A DNA stretch of 64,000 nucleotides from Trogon surrucura (GCA_020746105.1 CM036618.1:11850501-11914500), one strand, 5' to 3'; positions 49,445 to 63,110 are shown, counted from the stretch's first letter. Notes: a model not told the origin generated them from the sequence alone. Made by a program: numbers and translations.

Positions 49445-52400
49445 AACTGAAAAATAATGCATTTAATTATATTGGGAAAGTGTTTTTTTTCACTTCTCTA
49501 GCTTTGTCTGTCTAGCAGTCAATACTTGTTCATTAATAAATTCACATCTGTGGGCAACAAGAAAGCATTTTTTTCCCTTCACAGATTAGATCCTGGTTAG
49601 AAACCAATAAAGAGACAATAAGATCCACTAAGATACTGTTGGGCTGTTTCTAATACGGCACAGAAAAAGAGTTGACAAGTTGTTTTCTATAAGTAAAATC
49701 ATTGTTTTGCTCTTTTAAAATCTTTTTAAGGCAAAAAGTCCAAAGGCTTTGTCTGTATTTACATATTTTCAGCAGCTTTCTGTAGTTAATTTTTGTCATG
49801 TTATCAGCACTACCTTCTGTAGTTAATTTGGCTTGTAGAAAGCCGTGATTAATGGGCCTTTGCTATAGCATTAATTTTCAGCCATAACCCTTCCTTGCCC
49901 TTTGGTATTATGTTAATTACTGGAAAAGAACCGTGAAATCGCTTATGGCACAGAGCTGTGGTGTGGCAAAGAACAACAATCAGAACCGAGGTTCTGAGAT
50001 GTGTCCAAAGAGAAGAATGGGAAAGTATCTGACCTGGCTAACAGAACCAAAAATGTAAGGGGTTTCAGGGATTAGGCAGTTCTGGTTTATCCGGGACACA
50101 TGCTCCATCTGGCTGCTTGCTGTTGCCAATGGTAGCTTTGTGGTAGTTCTGAAGAAAATAACTGGGCACTTCTTTTCGGTCCTTGGAAGAAAACTTGATT
50201 TGGAAGCACTTATCCCAGTAGGTTGTCCTTGTAGATTGTCTCAGCAGATTGTCTGTTGATTCTTGATCCAAAAGCCAACTGGAGTCATTGCAGTGAGTTA
50301 AGCTTTAGATCTACCCTGTTCTTACGGAAAGGATAGTCCTAAAATGGTCACTCTTGAAGAAACAATTCGCTGTATGAAAAAAAACGTACAACACTACTTA
50401 ATAATCCTATGAGCAAACTGCTAGAACAGCAAACGAAATAATTTAGTGATGAGGCCAGAAATATTATTTATTACTACCAAAATAAATGTGAATATGATAA
50501 GTCTTAGTGGAAAGGATAAAAACATTCTTTAATGTAGGGAAATATTGTAGTAGCCAAAATTAGACTTGTCTGAAAGATTTTGCTAGGTAAATACCCAGTT
50601 CCTCACCTAAGTATTACTTTAAACAAAGTAAATATATGAACTCTTGTTCCATTTGTATAAATTTGGCCAGAACTACCTATGACCTTAGTCACATAGAGTG
50701 GGTCTTGCCAGAAAGTACAAAAGAGAGTTTAAAAGTGTGAACCTTAAATTTTCTTCTGAAACAAATGGAAGTCTAACATTTGTGGGTAGGTACCCATTCT
50801 GGCTTTTAAAAGTAAAGCTTCCATGCACCTACATTTGTCATCCTGCAGATGCCAGAGTAGCCCAGGGAAGACCTTCTGCTTGAATTCAGCCTGGATTCTC
50901 TGGCCAAGGGGAGATGCCTGTTCCCAAAGGTCAGCTCAGACCACTTTGGCCATAAACTGCCACAAAAGCCGCACAGTTGTTGTGACCAGCTCGGCTAAAA
51001 AGTAGGCAATAAAAGTTGTGTTGCTGTTGCTCCTTGTTTATGAGCAATGAAAGCAGTTATCTAGGCTGTGGTTGAGTGGGATTTTGTGACCTTCTCCTTC
51101 AGAGAGGATCCTACATCTCCATTCTTTGAAAATGTCCTGCCCACTAGGCTGCTTGGAAAAAAGGAAAATGAAGGGAAAGTCCTACTTCTCCCTGGTTTTG
51201 AGACTGCTCCTAGAGACTGAAAAAAATGCTGGTTTTGTAGCAGAAGTCTAAAGCGGGAGAGAGAAAACAGTTGGTGTATCCTGTCCTTCCATGAGCTGTT
51301 GTAGTAGTTTGTGCTGAAGTTCACAAGCAGTGAACAGGACCCAGAGTTCACCTTTTTTTCATACAAATGCCCTGCTAACTGGGTAGGAGAGTCATGCTCG
51401 TTAGTCACCATAAGCAGTTGCCCCAAATGAAGTAGTGGCCTTTTGAGGTGCCCTGTGGGTTGCAGGGCTCAAGTCAGTTGTCAGGTTAGCACAAGGGGTG
51501 ATGGTCCCCAGGCAGAAGGAGTGGTGGGGGGCTGTGCAGATGTGTCAGGCACTTAGCAAGGCTTGGGACAGCTGTGAGTGACAGCAGTGAAGGATTTGCC
51601 CACCTCCACCTCGTCAGGAGTGTTTTTGTGAGCTGGTGAAGGACAGGTGTCACCTGCAGACAGAGGGAGACAAGAGAATAAAGACAAAAAAAAAGTAGAT
51701 ATTACATAGTGAAATGCTGGAGATGTAACTTTTCCAGTTTAAGTGCTAGACTTCCCTCTCTGGAGCCAAGAAGCATCATTTAAGTCGCTCCCAGTGATGA
51801 TATGACTGCTGCATGACACATAGCCTTTATAAAGCATCAAACTTCTAGCAATAAGATAGTTGTTTTTATCACAAGGCTCCCAACAAACGACACATGCTGT
51901 TAATATGAATCTGTCTTTCAGCAGCAGATATTTCAGGCACTGTTAGTAACATAATCTCATGATGTTGCCATAATAGAATATGCTGCAGATCCAAATCTTG
52001 CTGGAGCGAACTCTTTCTTTGGTTGTTTTCCTGTAGCTTTTCTTGGCTTCAGCAGGATACGTGCCCACATACTGTGAATATGTTCAGCCTTGTTAATCTT
52101 TGTGCAGCTCTATGTCTCTGTTAGCCTAAATTTGTAGGGTCAGAGATGCTGATAGCGTGAGCTGGGGGGCATGGTGGAGGAAAGGAGGAGCAGCAGATCC
52201 GAACGAGAAATAAAAAGGGACAGTAGCAAGGTTGTGGTGCTGTTATACACTCATTAAAAGAGTTTATAATAACACACTTCAGGTAGGATTAAGAGCTCAA
52301 CATACCAAGGGCAGAGGAAACCCCGTGTTCCTAGTACGGTGCTCCCCGTGGAGCCTGCGCTGCGCTCAAAGTGCCACTTGTGTTAGCATTGGCTGCAGAG

Positions 52401-52514
52401 TACGGCCAAGGATCACTTATCTTTCTTGGGCAATTAGCCATATCCCTTTGTGGTGTCTATAATAACAAATTAGCGGTGTCAGAAGTCTTGACTTGGCCCT
52501 GAACATCGCCGGTT
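49445..52514. other. Unique sequence, AT-rich start
   Basis: Contains one motif-dense stretch at 49,760-49,930 (listed separately). The remainder, including 50,060-51,430, has only short overlapping frames and no repeats. Confidence 0.4.
49760..49930. promoter_or_regulatory. Candidate conserved non-coding element with duplicated TAGTTAATTT
   Basis: TTCTGTAGTTAATTT occurs at 49778-49792 and again at 49815-49829. It is followed by GTGATTAATGGGCC, AGCATTAATTTTCAGCC and GTTAATTACTGG: five TAAT-core sites in 170 bases. No repeat family or coding frame accounts for it. The enhancer interpretation is inference from motif density. Confidence 0.25.
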
Positions 52515-52962
52515 CTATCATTAAGGGAGTTGAACATCTCTCCTATGAAGAGAGACTGAGAGAACTGTGGCTGTTTAGACTTGAAAGGAGACAGCTGAGA
52601 GGGGATCTTATTAACGTATATAAATATCTGAGGAGTGGGTGTCAAAGGGAAGGGGACAATCTCTTCTCAGTGGTGCCCAGCATTAGAACAAGAAATAATG
52701 GATTTAAGTTAGAAGACAGAAAGTTCGACCTCAACATAAGGAAAAATTTCTTTCCTGTGAGGGTGACAGAGAACTGGCACAGGCTGCCCAGAGAGGTTGT
52801 GGAGTCTCCTTCTCTGGAGACTTTCAAAACCCTCCTGGACACGTTCCTGTGTGGCTGCCCTAGGGGATCCTGCTCTGGCAGGGGGGTTGGACTAGATGAT
52901 CTTTTGAGATCCCTTCCAACCCCTAACATTCTATGATTCTTTGATTCTATGATTCTATGATT
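52515..52962 (+). mobile_element. CR1 LINE, 5'-truncated, young subfamily with open tail
   Basis: Starts near TCATTAAGGGAGTTGAACAT and ends ATTCTATGATTCTTTGATTCTATGATTCTATGATT. The ORF2 C-terminal region is open from before the element's start to about 52,936, including [18 protein letters not shown].. and [20 protein letters not shown]. It then reads on through CGCPRGSCSGRGVGLDDLLR, i.e. into the part that is untranslated in other CR1 groups. Wording is almost the same as the 7.4 kb copy, so it is one of the younger insertions. Confidence 0.95.
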
Positions 52963-55900
52963 AAATTGTAAGAGTTGTCCTTGGCATGTTTTTGGCTTGA
53001 GTTTACTGAAAGCCTTGTGTACTATTCCTGATCCTGGTTCAGAAGGAGTTAGCCTGGGCCAGGGACCATCAAAAAGGAGGCTTGGATGTGGCCTTCCTAT
53101 TGTAGAGGCCAAAAGAGTTCAACAAACACCTGTGGTCATATTATGACTACATGCTTCTGCTCCCAGGGCCAGAGAACAGGGCTTGGAGCTGCCTGGTTTA
53201 TTGGTAGGGATGTAGCCATTGTCTCTGAGAGTCTTGTGCAAGTGTGAGGCTCTTGTTTCTTCTTTGAGGCAAAGAGCAGACGACATAAGACCAAGCCAGG
53301 TATTGATAATGTTTTTTAAAAGGTCAAGTCTTTAAAAGTTACATTTTTGTTAAGTAGAGTACAATGAAGAGAAATTTGGAGGTCAGAGGAACTCAAAGAA
53401 AAGTAGACCTAGTACACAAGGCAATTAGAATTTTGCGTGTGTACTAAAGATTAAGAAAGCTGCAGAGAATTAGAAACAAGGAGAAGCCAATGTATAAGTC
53501 TACATGTTCAATAAGCTAGATCTGGAAAATATTCTGAGATTTCAAGTTAGTTTTACAAATTAATGTGTTGTCAATATTCATATGAATATGCCTGAAAGTG
53601 TTAGTCCAATACTTATTCATTCTTGAGCTTTGCTGTATGTGCACTGTCTTCTGCCAGTTAACCCTACTAATTTAAATAGAATTGATCTAATATCAGACTG
53701 ATGAGATGCATTGCTGAATTGGGCACAATACATGGTTAAGAACCACTTTTGTGTTTGTTGTTGCAGTCCAGGAACTTGTTTATTCTTTGAAGATGAAATT
53801 AATAATGTTTTAGTATTACAGCTTCATTAAGTCCTCTGCATTTGTTAATTTCACACTCTGTGTAAATCTGATTAAGTTTTTCCTATATAAGCCTCTGTTA
53901 CTCAAGTCCTGTGGGTATATAATACAGTTTTATTTTCAGTTATTTGAAAAAAACGCCCAAAATGACCTCACTATTGTTGCCTGAGAAGGCAGTGATTTTG
54001 TAGCTGCCTGGCACTATCAGTGGAGGAGCATTTATGTTGATGAAAATACTCTAATAAATAGGTCAATGCTGTGTTACTCCAGTTTTGTTGTGAAACCTGA
54101 CCACTGTGTTACTCTGACGATGTTCGAAGTATAGCCATGCTACGGTGTGGCCATCGTTAGCTGTAAGGTCTCTTCAGTTACCAGGACAGGACAGTGGCAA
54201 AGAAATACCCCTGATTTATCCATTTTTTGCTTCTGTGACAATAATGGAGTGTTGGGAACTGGAGATGACTTCAGTTTCGTATTGTGCCACCTCTATCAGG
54301 CTTGGAGAGGGGTCTATATATGTCAAAGTCACTTTGCACTTCCACATTCAAGAAGATAAAACAAGTCTCTGTTTCTCTTTTTTTTTCCAAAGTGAACTTT
54401 CAAGATTGGAAGGCAGGTAACAATTACAGTAAGTTCTCAGAGTTTGAAACTGTGGATGGTGCTTCTAAGCCCTCCCTTTCCTTCCTGCATCTCCTTGCCC
54501 TGCACAGCAGTCCCTAAGCAGTCTCCAGTCTGGGTTTCCAGACCTTGTCCTTCTTCCCACCAGTATTCCCGACTCATTGGACTGAGACGTATCTTTAATT
54601 TTTCTTTTCTCCTGCTGTGTGTGAAAACTCGTATGATGGATCCTCTGTGTGTGTGTAGGGGGACACACTGTGAGTGTTGAGGCAGTAGAGATAAGAGGGT
54701 TGAGGGCATTAAAGTACAGTTGTGAAGCATTCACCATCCTGGGCTCAAGACACATCACACGGTTACACTGCATGCTCTTGGAACAGAGTGGCTCCTGAGA
54801 AGGTGCTGGTGAGAAGATGCTGGTTGGTTTATGAGACTTTAGGCCAGTGAGTGTCTCAGGCATGTGGAGCCACCAAATGAGAAAGGGGACATGCCTGAGG
54901 TGCTGACTGGACTGTGGGAGCTCATGGGTGACCCCTAGCAAATGTGTTCTCCATGAGAACTCATCACACGGGTCCTTATTCTCAGCTCACACCACCTAAC
55001 TTGAAGCAGAGCCCAAAGGAAGCAACTGCAGTTTGCTGACCAGAGTTCAGAGTACATCTCTTCCATGACACCCATGAGGCCCCAGTCCTGAGCAGTTCAG
55101 GGAATAAAAGTTTTCGCTTCTGTATCTGCTCTTCAAAGCTGCTAATTCAACATTATGTTCTGTCACAGACCTGAATAAAAGCGGAAGTTTAATCACTTCC
55201 ATACTGCGTCTGCTCCAGACAAGGGTTTTGCCTGCGCTTGTTTGCGAATAAGTCAATGCAGCAGAAGACTTTTCTCTAAAATGCATTTCAGTTGGAGCTG
55301 TTCATTAAAAAGAAAATAAATGAGAAGCCACAAAGCGTATTCAAAGGCTGGCTGGTAGAGCTAGTAGGTATCTTTTTGCAGAAAGAAATAATGCTCAGTC
55401 AAACGCCTACAGAGGGTAATTGCACATGGCAGTCCATGTCAAAGTTCAGCAATGAAAATTGAATTGAATCTTTTTTAATTGTGTTTTTTTTTATTTTTAT
55501 TTTTTTTTTTAAAGCTGGGAATCATGCACCAGCCTAATGAGTAACAGGTTTTTGTTTGTTTGTTTGCATTTTGTTTTGGTTGGTAGGGAGGACATACTCT
55601 TTTGTTCTCACCATTTTGTACTGGCTCTGGTCTCTGAATGCTACCATCGCATTGACTTTGACAGATTCAGCTGGAAAAACAGACGTATTTTAACCAGCCG
55701 TGCCCAAATTACCAGCTATGTGATATGATTCACTTTGCGGAGGAGGAGAATGGTTTGTTGAACTTGCTGGCTGGTTTCTGCCTGAAGTATGCCTGTTAAA
55801 GAAGAGGTTTCGCCTGCTAAATCTACATAACCTGCTCTCTTTCTAAAGGGCTGGTTTTGACAGTTGCCACATACACGCATGTGCTGCATAGATGAACTGA

Positions 55901-58900
55901 AGTCTGCCTCATATACTTATTATTATACCTGTGCTGAGGTGCTATTAATTGTCTTTGCTATCAGTTATTCTCAGAAGTTTGATCCTTGAGCACAGGCACA
56001 AGAAAAAAAAGGCACATTCCTTTAGACAGTAAGCTAGAAAAAAATGTATTTCTTCCAGGGAAGTGTAAATGCTTTTAGTTTTAAAAAAAATATCTAATTG
56101 AGCACTCAGTCATGTTAGTTTTAAGGCTTCAATGTATTCATGTCTGTTTAGCACACAGTTTTGCTATTTCACTGTGCTGGATGATTGAGGAGGTTAGAAG
56201 ACATGTTAGGAATCAGACGGGGCATGATTTTAGTGAATGATTATTCACTGTTTATCATAAAGCCAAACATGAAGGGGCTTCTGAGAAGGTCATGGAATGG
56301 CAAGTTCAAAATAAACAGCGTATAGTTAAACTGCGGCACTTATAATCGTGAAAGTTTATGTGAATTTAAGAAAGCAATTAGATGAATTCATGGAAAAAAG
56401 GTACTCAAAGGCTAATAACAGGCAGAAATAATCTCTGTCCTAGGAAGTCCTTATGCCTCTAATTACTGGCAGCAGGAAAAAAATACCAAGAGAAGCATTA
56501 TGATCAGTTTCCCCTGTTGTTCTGCACTTTCCTGGCCATCCTCTATCAGCCACAGACCCATTTTGCTCTTCTCGCAAAATGAAGACCACAAGCACAAATT
56601 GAATATAAACTATGTTAAAGTTACGTCAAGTAAAACATAAATTTCAAGTACTACCTCACTTAGCGTTGCTAATTTCATGTTACATCTTGTGAGCAGTTGG
56701 GTTTAACTTGGTTCACATAAAATTTATGAGTTCAATTTTCTTAACTTTTGTTCCTCTGTAGTTTTAGGTTAATACGGAATTCCTCCACACCTTTTTAAGT
56801 AAGCTGATTTTGACTATTATTTTGTTGTTAAAATAGATACTTTATGAGTTTAATAGAGATTAATCACTTTGGAATTCAAGTAAAGAAAGAAAGATACTCT
56901 GTAGTTTTTTGCGATTATACTAACTGATCACCTGAAAAATAGAACATTGTATTTAGCAATTTGTTGCCTTTTTTTTTTTTTTTCTGATTTTGGGAATTAC
57001 TTTAGGGTAATTTTCTTAAATGCTATTTGAAGAAGAAAGTGCTTTTTTCAGTTTTAAGGATAGAGAAAACATTCTACAATAATGGTTGTCAAGTAAACAT
57101 TATAAGACCTCACAACAACTGTAAGTTGAATTCAACTATGATAACCAGTATGCAAAAGGTCTGATTTTCAACTAGTCTTCAACTAGTGCATATCCTACAC
57201 ATCCTTTACCTTATGTACACATATACATGTATATAGGCATTCATATCTGTGAGTATATGAACATAATCTTTGTACCTACACTATATGTATATGTATGGTA
57301 CAGAAATGATAAATAAATTGCAAACCTGAAGAGAAAAGGCAAATTACACTTTCCCCTCATCATAGAAAGGATTTTGAAAATAAAAATTATTTACTGTCAA
57401 TACGTATTCTCAGTAAAATACTAGTCTGTGGACTTTTTCTATCATGACAAAAGGCTTATTGAAAATAAATTGTCCCGATCTCTTGACTTTTTCACTACTT
57501 CTTTTGACAGACACATATTTGTTATTACAGTTTCTAGTAGAAAAGTATCATTCTATAGGTCTGATAATGGGAAATATGTCTGCTAACATGGCAAGTTATA
57601 TTTGGAGACAGCATGTGCAATACTGAATGCCAGAGCACCAATATGACCCATCTGCCCAATATGTAAAGTATAATAACACCATTATGAAGTGATGATATGT
57701 TTACATACCCTTGTAACAGGATTAAAGTTTTCTTAATTGTCCCCTGCTTGAACCTAATGTAATGTTTTTGGTGTGTCCTATAGAATAATATTGAAAGAAT
57801 GAACAAATCAGTGGCGGAACCTTCTGAGATTTGCCTAATTACAACTCAAATTGTTCCCATATTGGAAATTGCATGCATATAATGCCTTTTGGGGCACAGA
57901 CTAGAAGAAGCATATGAAGGTCAGCCAACAGTGCATTGCAATAAGTTCTGTCTTCATGAACTTCTGAAATGTCTTTTTCATGCAATGAGACACATTAATT
58001 GACTAGAAACAGATTGCAGAATTGTTTTATCCAGTTTTGGAAGGCTTATTTCTGCAACTCCCATAAACCTGCTACAGAAAATACAAATTGCAGTTGCCCC
58101 GAATTTAGTTAAATCACCACAAACAGAAATCACTCAGCTAGGTCATGTGAAGGATTAGGATGCTGCTGCTGCATTTCAGGTACACGGTTCATTTTGAAAG
58201 ATTCTTTAGAGTTTTAGATACCTTCAGCCAGATATTGACCCATACATCATTCAAAACAGCTCGGTGAAACACGGGGGAATCTTGGATAGGTCAAGGAGTA
58301 CTAGTTGCATCCAGCTGTGTGTTCCTATGACACTGTTGCATGTTTGTGATAGCTGAACTTAACGATAGTTTTTATTTTTATTCCACATCAGCTTTTTTTG
58401 CAACACAGCTGTGTGTTAACCAACATGATGCCTGGAAGTGCTAACCCCGCGGAGTGGAGCTGCATGTCTGAGAGCAGAGAGATGCTTGCAGGATGACTAC
58501 AGCTTTGGGGAATGTCTTAAAAGTCAGGGAAATCTTGTGGAGGTATTGATAATGGCTGATGTTTTGGGACTCTTTTCTTGATTGACTTGATTGCGTCAAG
58601 TCAAAAAAAAATCCCTTGATGATCTGTTTCATGAAGTATATCGCACAGTTTTAACAGGGGTGTTAGGCGATTATTCCAGGTATTGCAAAGCATGTAAGTC
58701 ATTAAAACATATTGGCTTCTGCATATTGCTGTAAGAAATAGTCTAAAACCAGTATTCTAATAAAATTCCAATTTCATCAAGGCTTACTCGCACTGCAAAA
58801 CATTCAAGGACCGTTAGAAACAGGCCCCGATATCACCCATCACTAAACAACGTATGTAGGTATTGGATGGTTGTGGTTTTTTTCAAAATTATAATTTAGT

Positions 58901-58996
58901 TACTTAAAAGACGGGCTACCTGCTTCAGAGGTAAGACAATGCAAAGCAAGGGAGTGGATACGGTGCATCATGACCGAGAGTCAGAACAGCGTCTAG
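52963..58996. other. AT-rich unique sequence, long repeat-poor interval
   Basis: No CR1 tail for 6 kb. T-rich tracts lie at 55,484-55,510 and 56,969-56,983. 57,210-57,300 contains alternating TATA/TACA words. A 158-codon minus-strand frame at 54,941-54,465 has no recognisable domain. Nothing here is called as a gene. Confidence 0.4.
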
Positions 58997-59268
58997 GAAG
59001 ATGGGAATGGTTTCAAGTTGCAACAAGGCAAGTTTAGACTGGACATTAGGAGGAAATTCTTCACAGAAAGAGTGGTCAGACACTGGAATAGACTGGCTAG
59101 GGAGGTGGTTGAGTTGCCATCCCCAGATATGTTTAAGCGTCGCTTAGATGTGGTGTTGAGTGATATGGTTTAGGGGTGAACTTGTAGTGTAGGGTTAATG
59201 GTTGGACTCGATGATCCCAAGGGTCTTTTCCAGCCTGAATTGTTCTATGATTCTATCATTCTAAGATT
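58997..59268 (+). mobile_element. CR1 LINE 3' end, separate (older) subfamily
   Basis: Runs from GGAAGATGGGAATGGTTTCA through TTTAGACTGGACATTAGGAGG, ATTCTTCACAGAAAGAGTGG, CACTGGAATAGACTGGC and GGAGGTGGTTGAGTTGCC to TTGGACTCGATGATCC, CTTTTCCAGCC and ATTCTATG repeats. The TGGTTTAGGGGTGAACTTG..TAGGGTTAATGG wording marks a CR1 group distinct from the 7.4 and 31.8 kb copies. Confidence 0.94.
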
Positions 59269-61599
59269 GTCATACTATAGAGAGAATCTATCTGAGACAT
59301 CCTCTGTGGTAGCACAATTCATGTAGCGTAGCTTAGGATTTCTTGCTTTCACATCTGAATTTTGGCATCAGTTTGGTTCATTGGTAGCTTTTTTCCTTCC
59401 AAGATCAGTGCTGAAAACCATTTAACTGTGAAAAAGAAAATAAAAAGTCATTTGGCAATGCTCCATGACCTTTATTTGCTCTGCTTGCAGGGTACAAATG
59501 AAAGCTGTGATATTTTTTTCTGAAAATTTAATTTTTTTTTTCCTTTTTTCAGTTCACTGGAAATTTAGGGACTAAAAGAGCCAAGTCAGACTCCTTGCAT
59601 GGATCAGAAGGAAATGAAACTTGATGTATTGTGATAGCCTCATACCTGTGTATCTTGTGACCTCTGGGTACTAGGGCTTTCCCATTGCATGAATGCCATA
59701 TAGGTGATGGGAGTAACACAAATTGGTGCTAGAGCAGAGACTCAAACCTGAAGGCTATCACTACTAAAGATTTCTGCCTCTTGTTATTGTACAGAAGAAG
59801 CAGTTTTAAACTGATTTTATATCAAAGCTTCGCAACTTTACAAAGCTTTGGGGCTTTGCAAATGCTTAGGGTTTGACTTGACCTATTCTAGGAGGGAAGA
59901 GCAGGCAGGGAGTTCGTGCTCAAACCCGCGGCACAAGTGTGGATAGCATTAGGGTTTGGATTTGGTCCCATCATGGGATAACCACAGCCAGCCTCCCTGG
60001 GGTGCTCTGGATGTTTTGTGCTGAACCTGTAGCACAGTCTGGGTCTCACGCCAACATATCTGGACCCATCACATCAGCATAGTCAGTGCTTTCAGACATG
60101 GAGCACTGACGTGGAGTATCCAGTGACATTCCTCTCCCTGCTCTTGGCCAGCACAAGTTGGGCATGTGTTGATGACATGGAAGCCTTAACATTGCTCCAG
60201 CTCATGGTGGTTTGTTCAGTCTTATTGCTTGTTATCAGCAAAACCGAGATGGCTTCTTGCTATATCATCGGTGGTGCTAATTTGGGCTTAAAGGCACTGG
60301 GTACGTTGTCTGCAGTGCAGGCATAAACATTTCCAATAGGGATAATATTCATAAACAGTATTCTTTGTTTCTGGAAATTTTTTATGTATATTCTTGCCCT
60401 TAATGAGCCTTGTAGCTGCTACAGAAATTGGCACTTCAGTGGTCATTATCTCAGATAATCAGCTTTAGTAGGAAAATCAGGTCTCAGAGCTCCCTTTGGC
60501 TTGGTTCGAATGAAAGGAACATTAAAAATTTAAGTATAGTCTGAGCCAGTTGCATAGATGGGGATTGCCAAGTTTATGTGCATGCTTCTGTGTAATTATA
60601 ATTAGGAAAATTGCTCTTCAGCTTGTGAAATGGTGGAGTCTTGCAGGCTTTTTTAATTAAGAGGCTGTCAAATATGTATGCTGTTCCAACGCACAAATCC
60701 ATGGAATTTTAAAAAGTAGGTTCTTCTGAATGTAGGGCTCCAAGGCTCTTGCTATACAATTATGATTAAAATAATATTCATATGAATTATGGTAATTCCA
60801 GTTAAGAAACACTAACAGGATTTTATGGGAAATTATTGTCACAAGTTACATTTCATTTGATGGTATTATTCATCTACCAAGGAACTCCTTTATTGTCCAT
60901 CATCATAGTATTAGAAGACAAAATCTTCAGCATAACGTAGATAGAAATTACAGTTGGCACTTAGAATCACTTATGGAAGACAGATATCTTTAACCTAAAC
61001 TAATTAGGGTAGTTAGGGGGGAACTCCAGACTACAATAACCAGGTAGGTTTTTGGTTGATATAACCTTAAAGAGAGGATGCCAAGCTTTCACAGCATGAT
61101 CTTTTGAATGATATTTTATGTCAGAATGGAGACGAAGTTGGTACAAAGTGTTCATTACCAATACCAGCATCATCAGTCCCTTTAAAATTTTCAGTCAGGA
61201 ACAAACTCGATCTGAAGAAGAACAGACAGTGGAGTTTAACAATCTGCATTATTCAGCAGGTTGAAGGGAGACTGCTAATAGTCCTTTAAGATCTCAGAAT
61301 CTCTGAATGGAAGAATATTAAAAGCACCTCATTAGGAGGTGTAAAATGTGTTGGTTCCTTCTTGCAAGGAAGAATCAACTTTCTCTCTGATTAAAGCTGT
61401 CTATAGCACTACATGAAAAATATAGAAGAAAAAAGTAGATAGTAAAAGAACTGAGTGCAGTGAGTTGAAGTTTTGAAACATGGGAGGCTACAGAGAAACC
61501 TGAAATGCGCAGTGTTGAATGCCTACGAATCTACAAGCTAATTAACAGAGACCAGGGCCATGCGCTAATGTGAGTTAGTTACAGCCCAGTGAATCCAGC
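59269..61599. other. Unique sequence, possibly including the start of an old LINE
   Basis: No gene was recognised. From about 61,040 the sequence texture resembles the decayed LINE that follows, so the true 5' limit of that element may lie in this interval. Confidence 0.35.
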
Positions 61600-63110
61600 C
61601 AAAGCAACACCTGTCTTTAATATGTAGAAAGAATAATTGTCATGAGGGACTTGAGTCCAGGATGCAGTGATGGAAGCTCCACTTCATGCAGAGGGTAGTA
61701 AAGCTCCTAAAAATGATGGATGATAGATGATGGTTTTCTAACGCAAAACATACTGGGTTTGACAATGAGTAATTTTATACTGGATCTTGTTCTGATGGAT
61801 ATAGATGGATTAAATGCTGTGCAGCAGCCTTTAGTGGCTATGGATCTGATGAACATGATCTGATTGCAAGTAATATGTAACTTAATATATTAAAAGAGAA
61901 CGGTCCCAACAACCACTGCATTTATGGAAGTAAGGGAAAAGTGATGAATAAATTTTGTGGAAGTTGGGGAGAAGTGATGAATAAATTTGCCTCGGGGGAA
62001 AATTGAAGATGGAAAAATCTGAATGAAAACAGCGAGTTCCTCAGCAAGAGTTTATTGTTTGGCTAGTAAGTCTTGATTCCACATTCAGAGGATGTAATTT
62101 GCTATAATAAATTCTGGTCCAGTGGAGAAATAGGGCTACAATCATACCCAAATATCTGACATATAGGAAAAAAACAAAGTTAAAATCAACATGTATAAAG
62201 TAGAAATTATGAAATTGTTAAGAGAAATTAAGCCTACTATAGAGTTCTTGCTGACAGGATAGGGATATTAGGAATAGAAGAAACATTCGAGTAGAGGTAT
62301 GCTTAATGCTAGACGAGCCAGACAGAAATGACAGTGATGAAGTAAAAAAGACAGAAGTAATAAGGATTTCTCATCTCCGTTTGGATATATATACTTTGAC
62401 ACACTTTATCACCTTCCTAGCTCATCAGTACTGAAGGAAAACAATAGAGATCTGCTAGGAATAAACGTATTTATATCATCTGTCTTGGCAAACTTGCACC
62501 TAAGAATCCTGAAAGAGTTGGCTGAGGACGTCTCTGTTTCACAGATGTTCATTTTTAATAAGTCCTGAAATCCTGGGGAATCTCCAGATCAGAGGAAAAA
62601 TTGCAATATTGTGCCAGCAATCAAACAGCACATTTGAGCCGATCCAGGCAGTTGTAGGCTGGTTTACCTGGCATCACTTTCCAGTTCAATAATGGACAGT
62701 TTGGTACAGGATTCAACTGATTAGAAATTAATTTCCACATGAATATAACCAACGTCTGAACAAATGGTTTAGACAAATAAGCTGGATTTTATTTTTTGAA
62801 ATGACAAAATAGATTGGTTTGGGTAACAGTACAGAGTGTGTGTTACAGTGTTTTAATCTGTAGCAAGTGTTATTCTGACTAAAAGATCAGCACTACATGA
62901 TATCAGCAAGGTGAACTTTGAGTCTCTTATGGTCCACTCAACAAAATCTTAAAAGACTTGTCAGTGAGTATCTTCATTAAATACAAACGCTTTCAGCAGA
63001 GCTCTAGAGTGGAGGCTTCTTACTCCAAAGCCATGTAGAATTTACCTCAATGATGTGGAAATAAGTGCGGATCTATCCCTGCCAACATTTGTGAAAGGCA
63101 CAAATACTGT
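61600..63110 (+). mobile_element. Long ancient CR1/L3-like LINE with decayed ORF2 (sense)
   Basis: Sense-strand words follow the order of CR1 ORF2: AACATACTGGGTTTGACAAT, TGGATCTTGTTCTGATGG and GATCTGATGAACATGATCTG (endonuclease/linker region). RT region words follow: CTAAGAATCCTGAAAGAGTT, CCTGGGGAATCTCCAGATCA, ATTGTGCCAGCA, ATGGACAGTTTGGTACAGGA. Then comes TTTACCTCAATGATGTGGAA..TTTGTGAAAGGCACAAATAC, which matches the FADDT-type downstream segment. All frames are broken. It is in the opposite orientation to the 40.6-42.5 kb remnant of the same old group. Confidence 0.55.

Noticed and set aside
52642..53112. 156-codon minus-strand frame
   Set aside because: Mostly the antisense of a CR1 3' end (52,515-52,962); an artefact of the repeat.
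54465..54941. 158-codon minus-strand frame as a gene
   Set aside because: No recognised domain, no splice or promoter context, and overlapping frames on the other strand are equally open.
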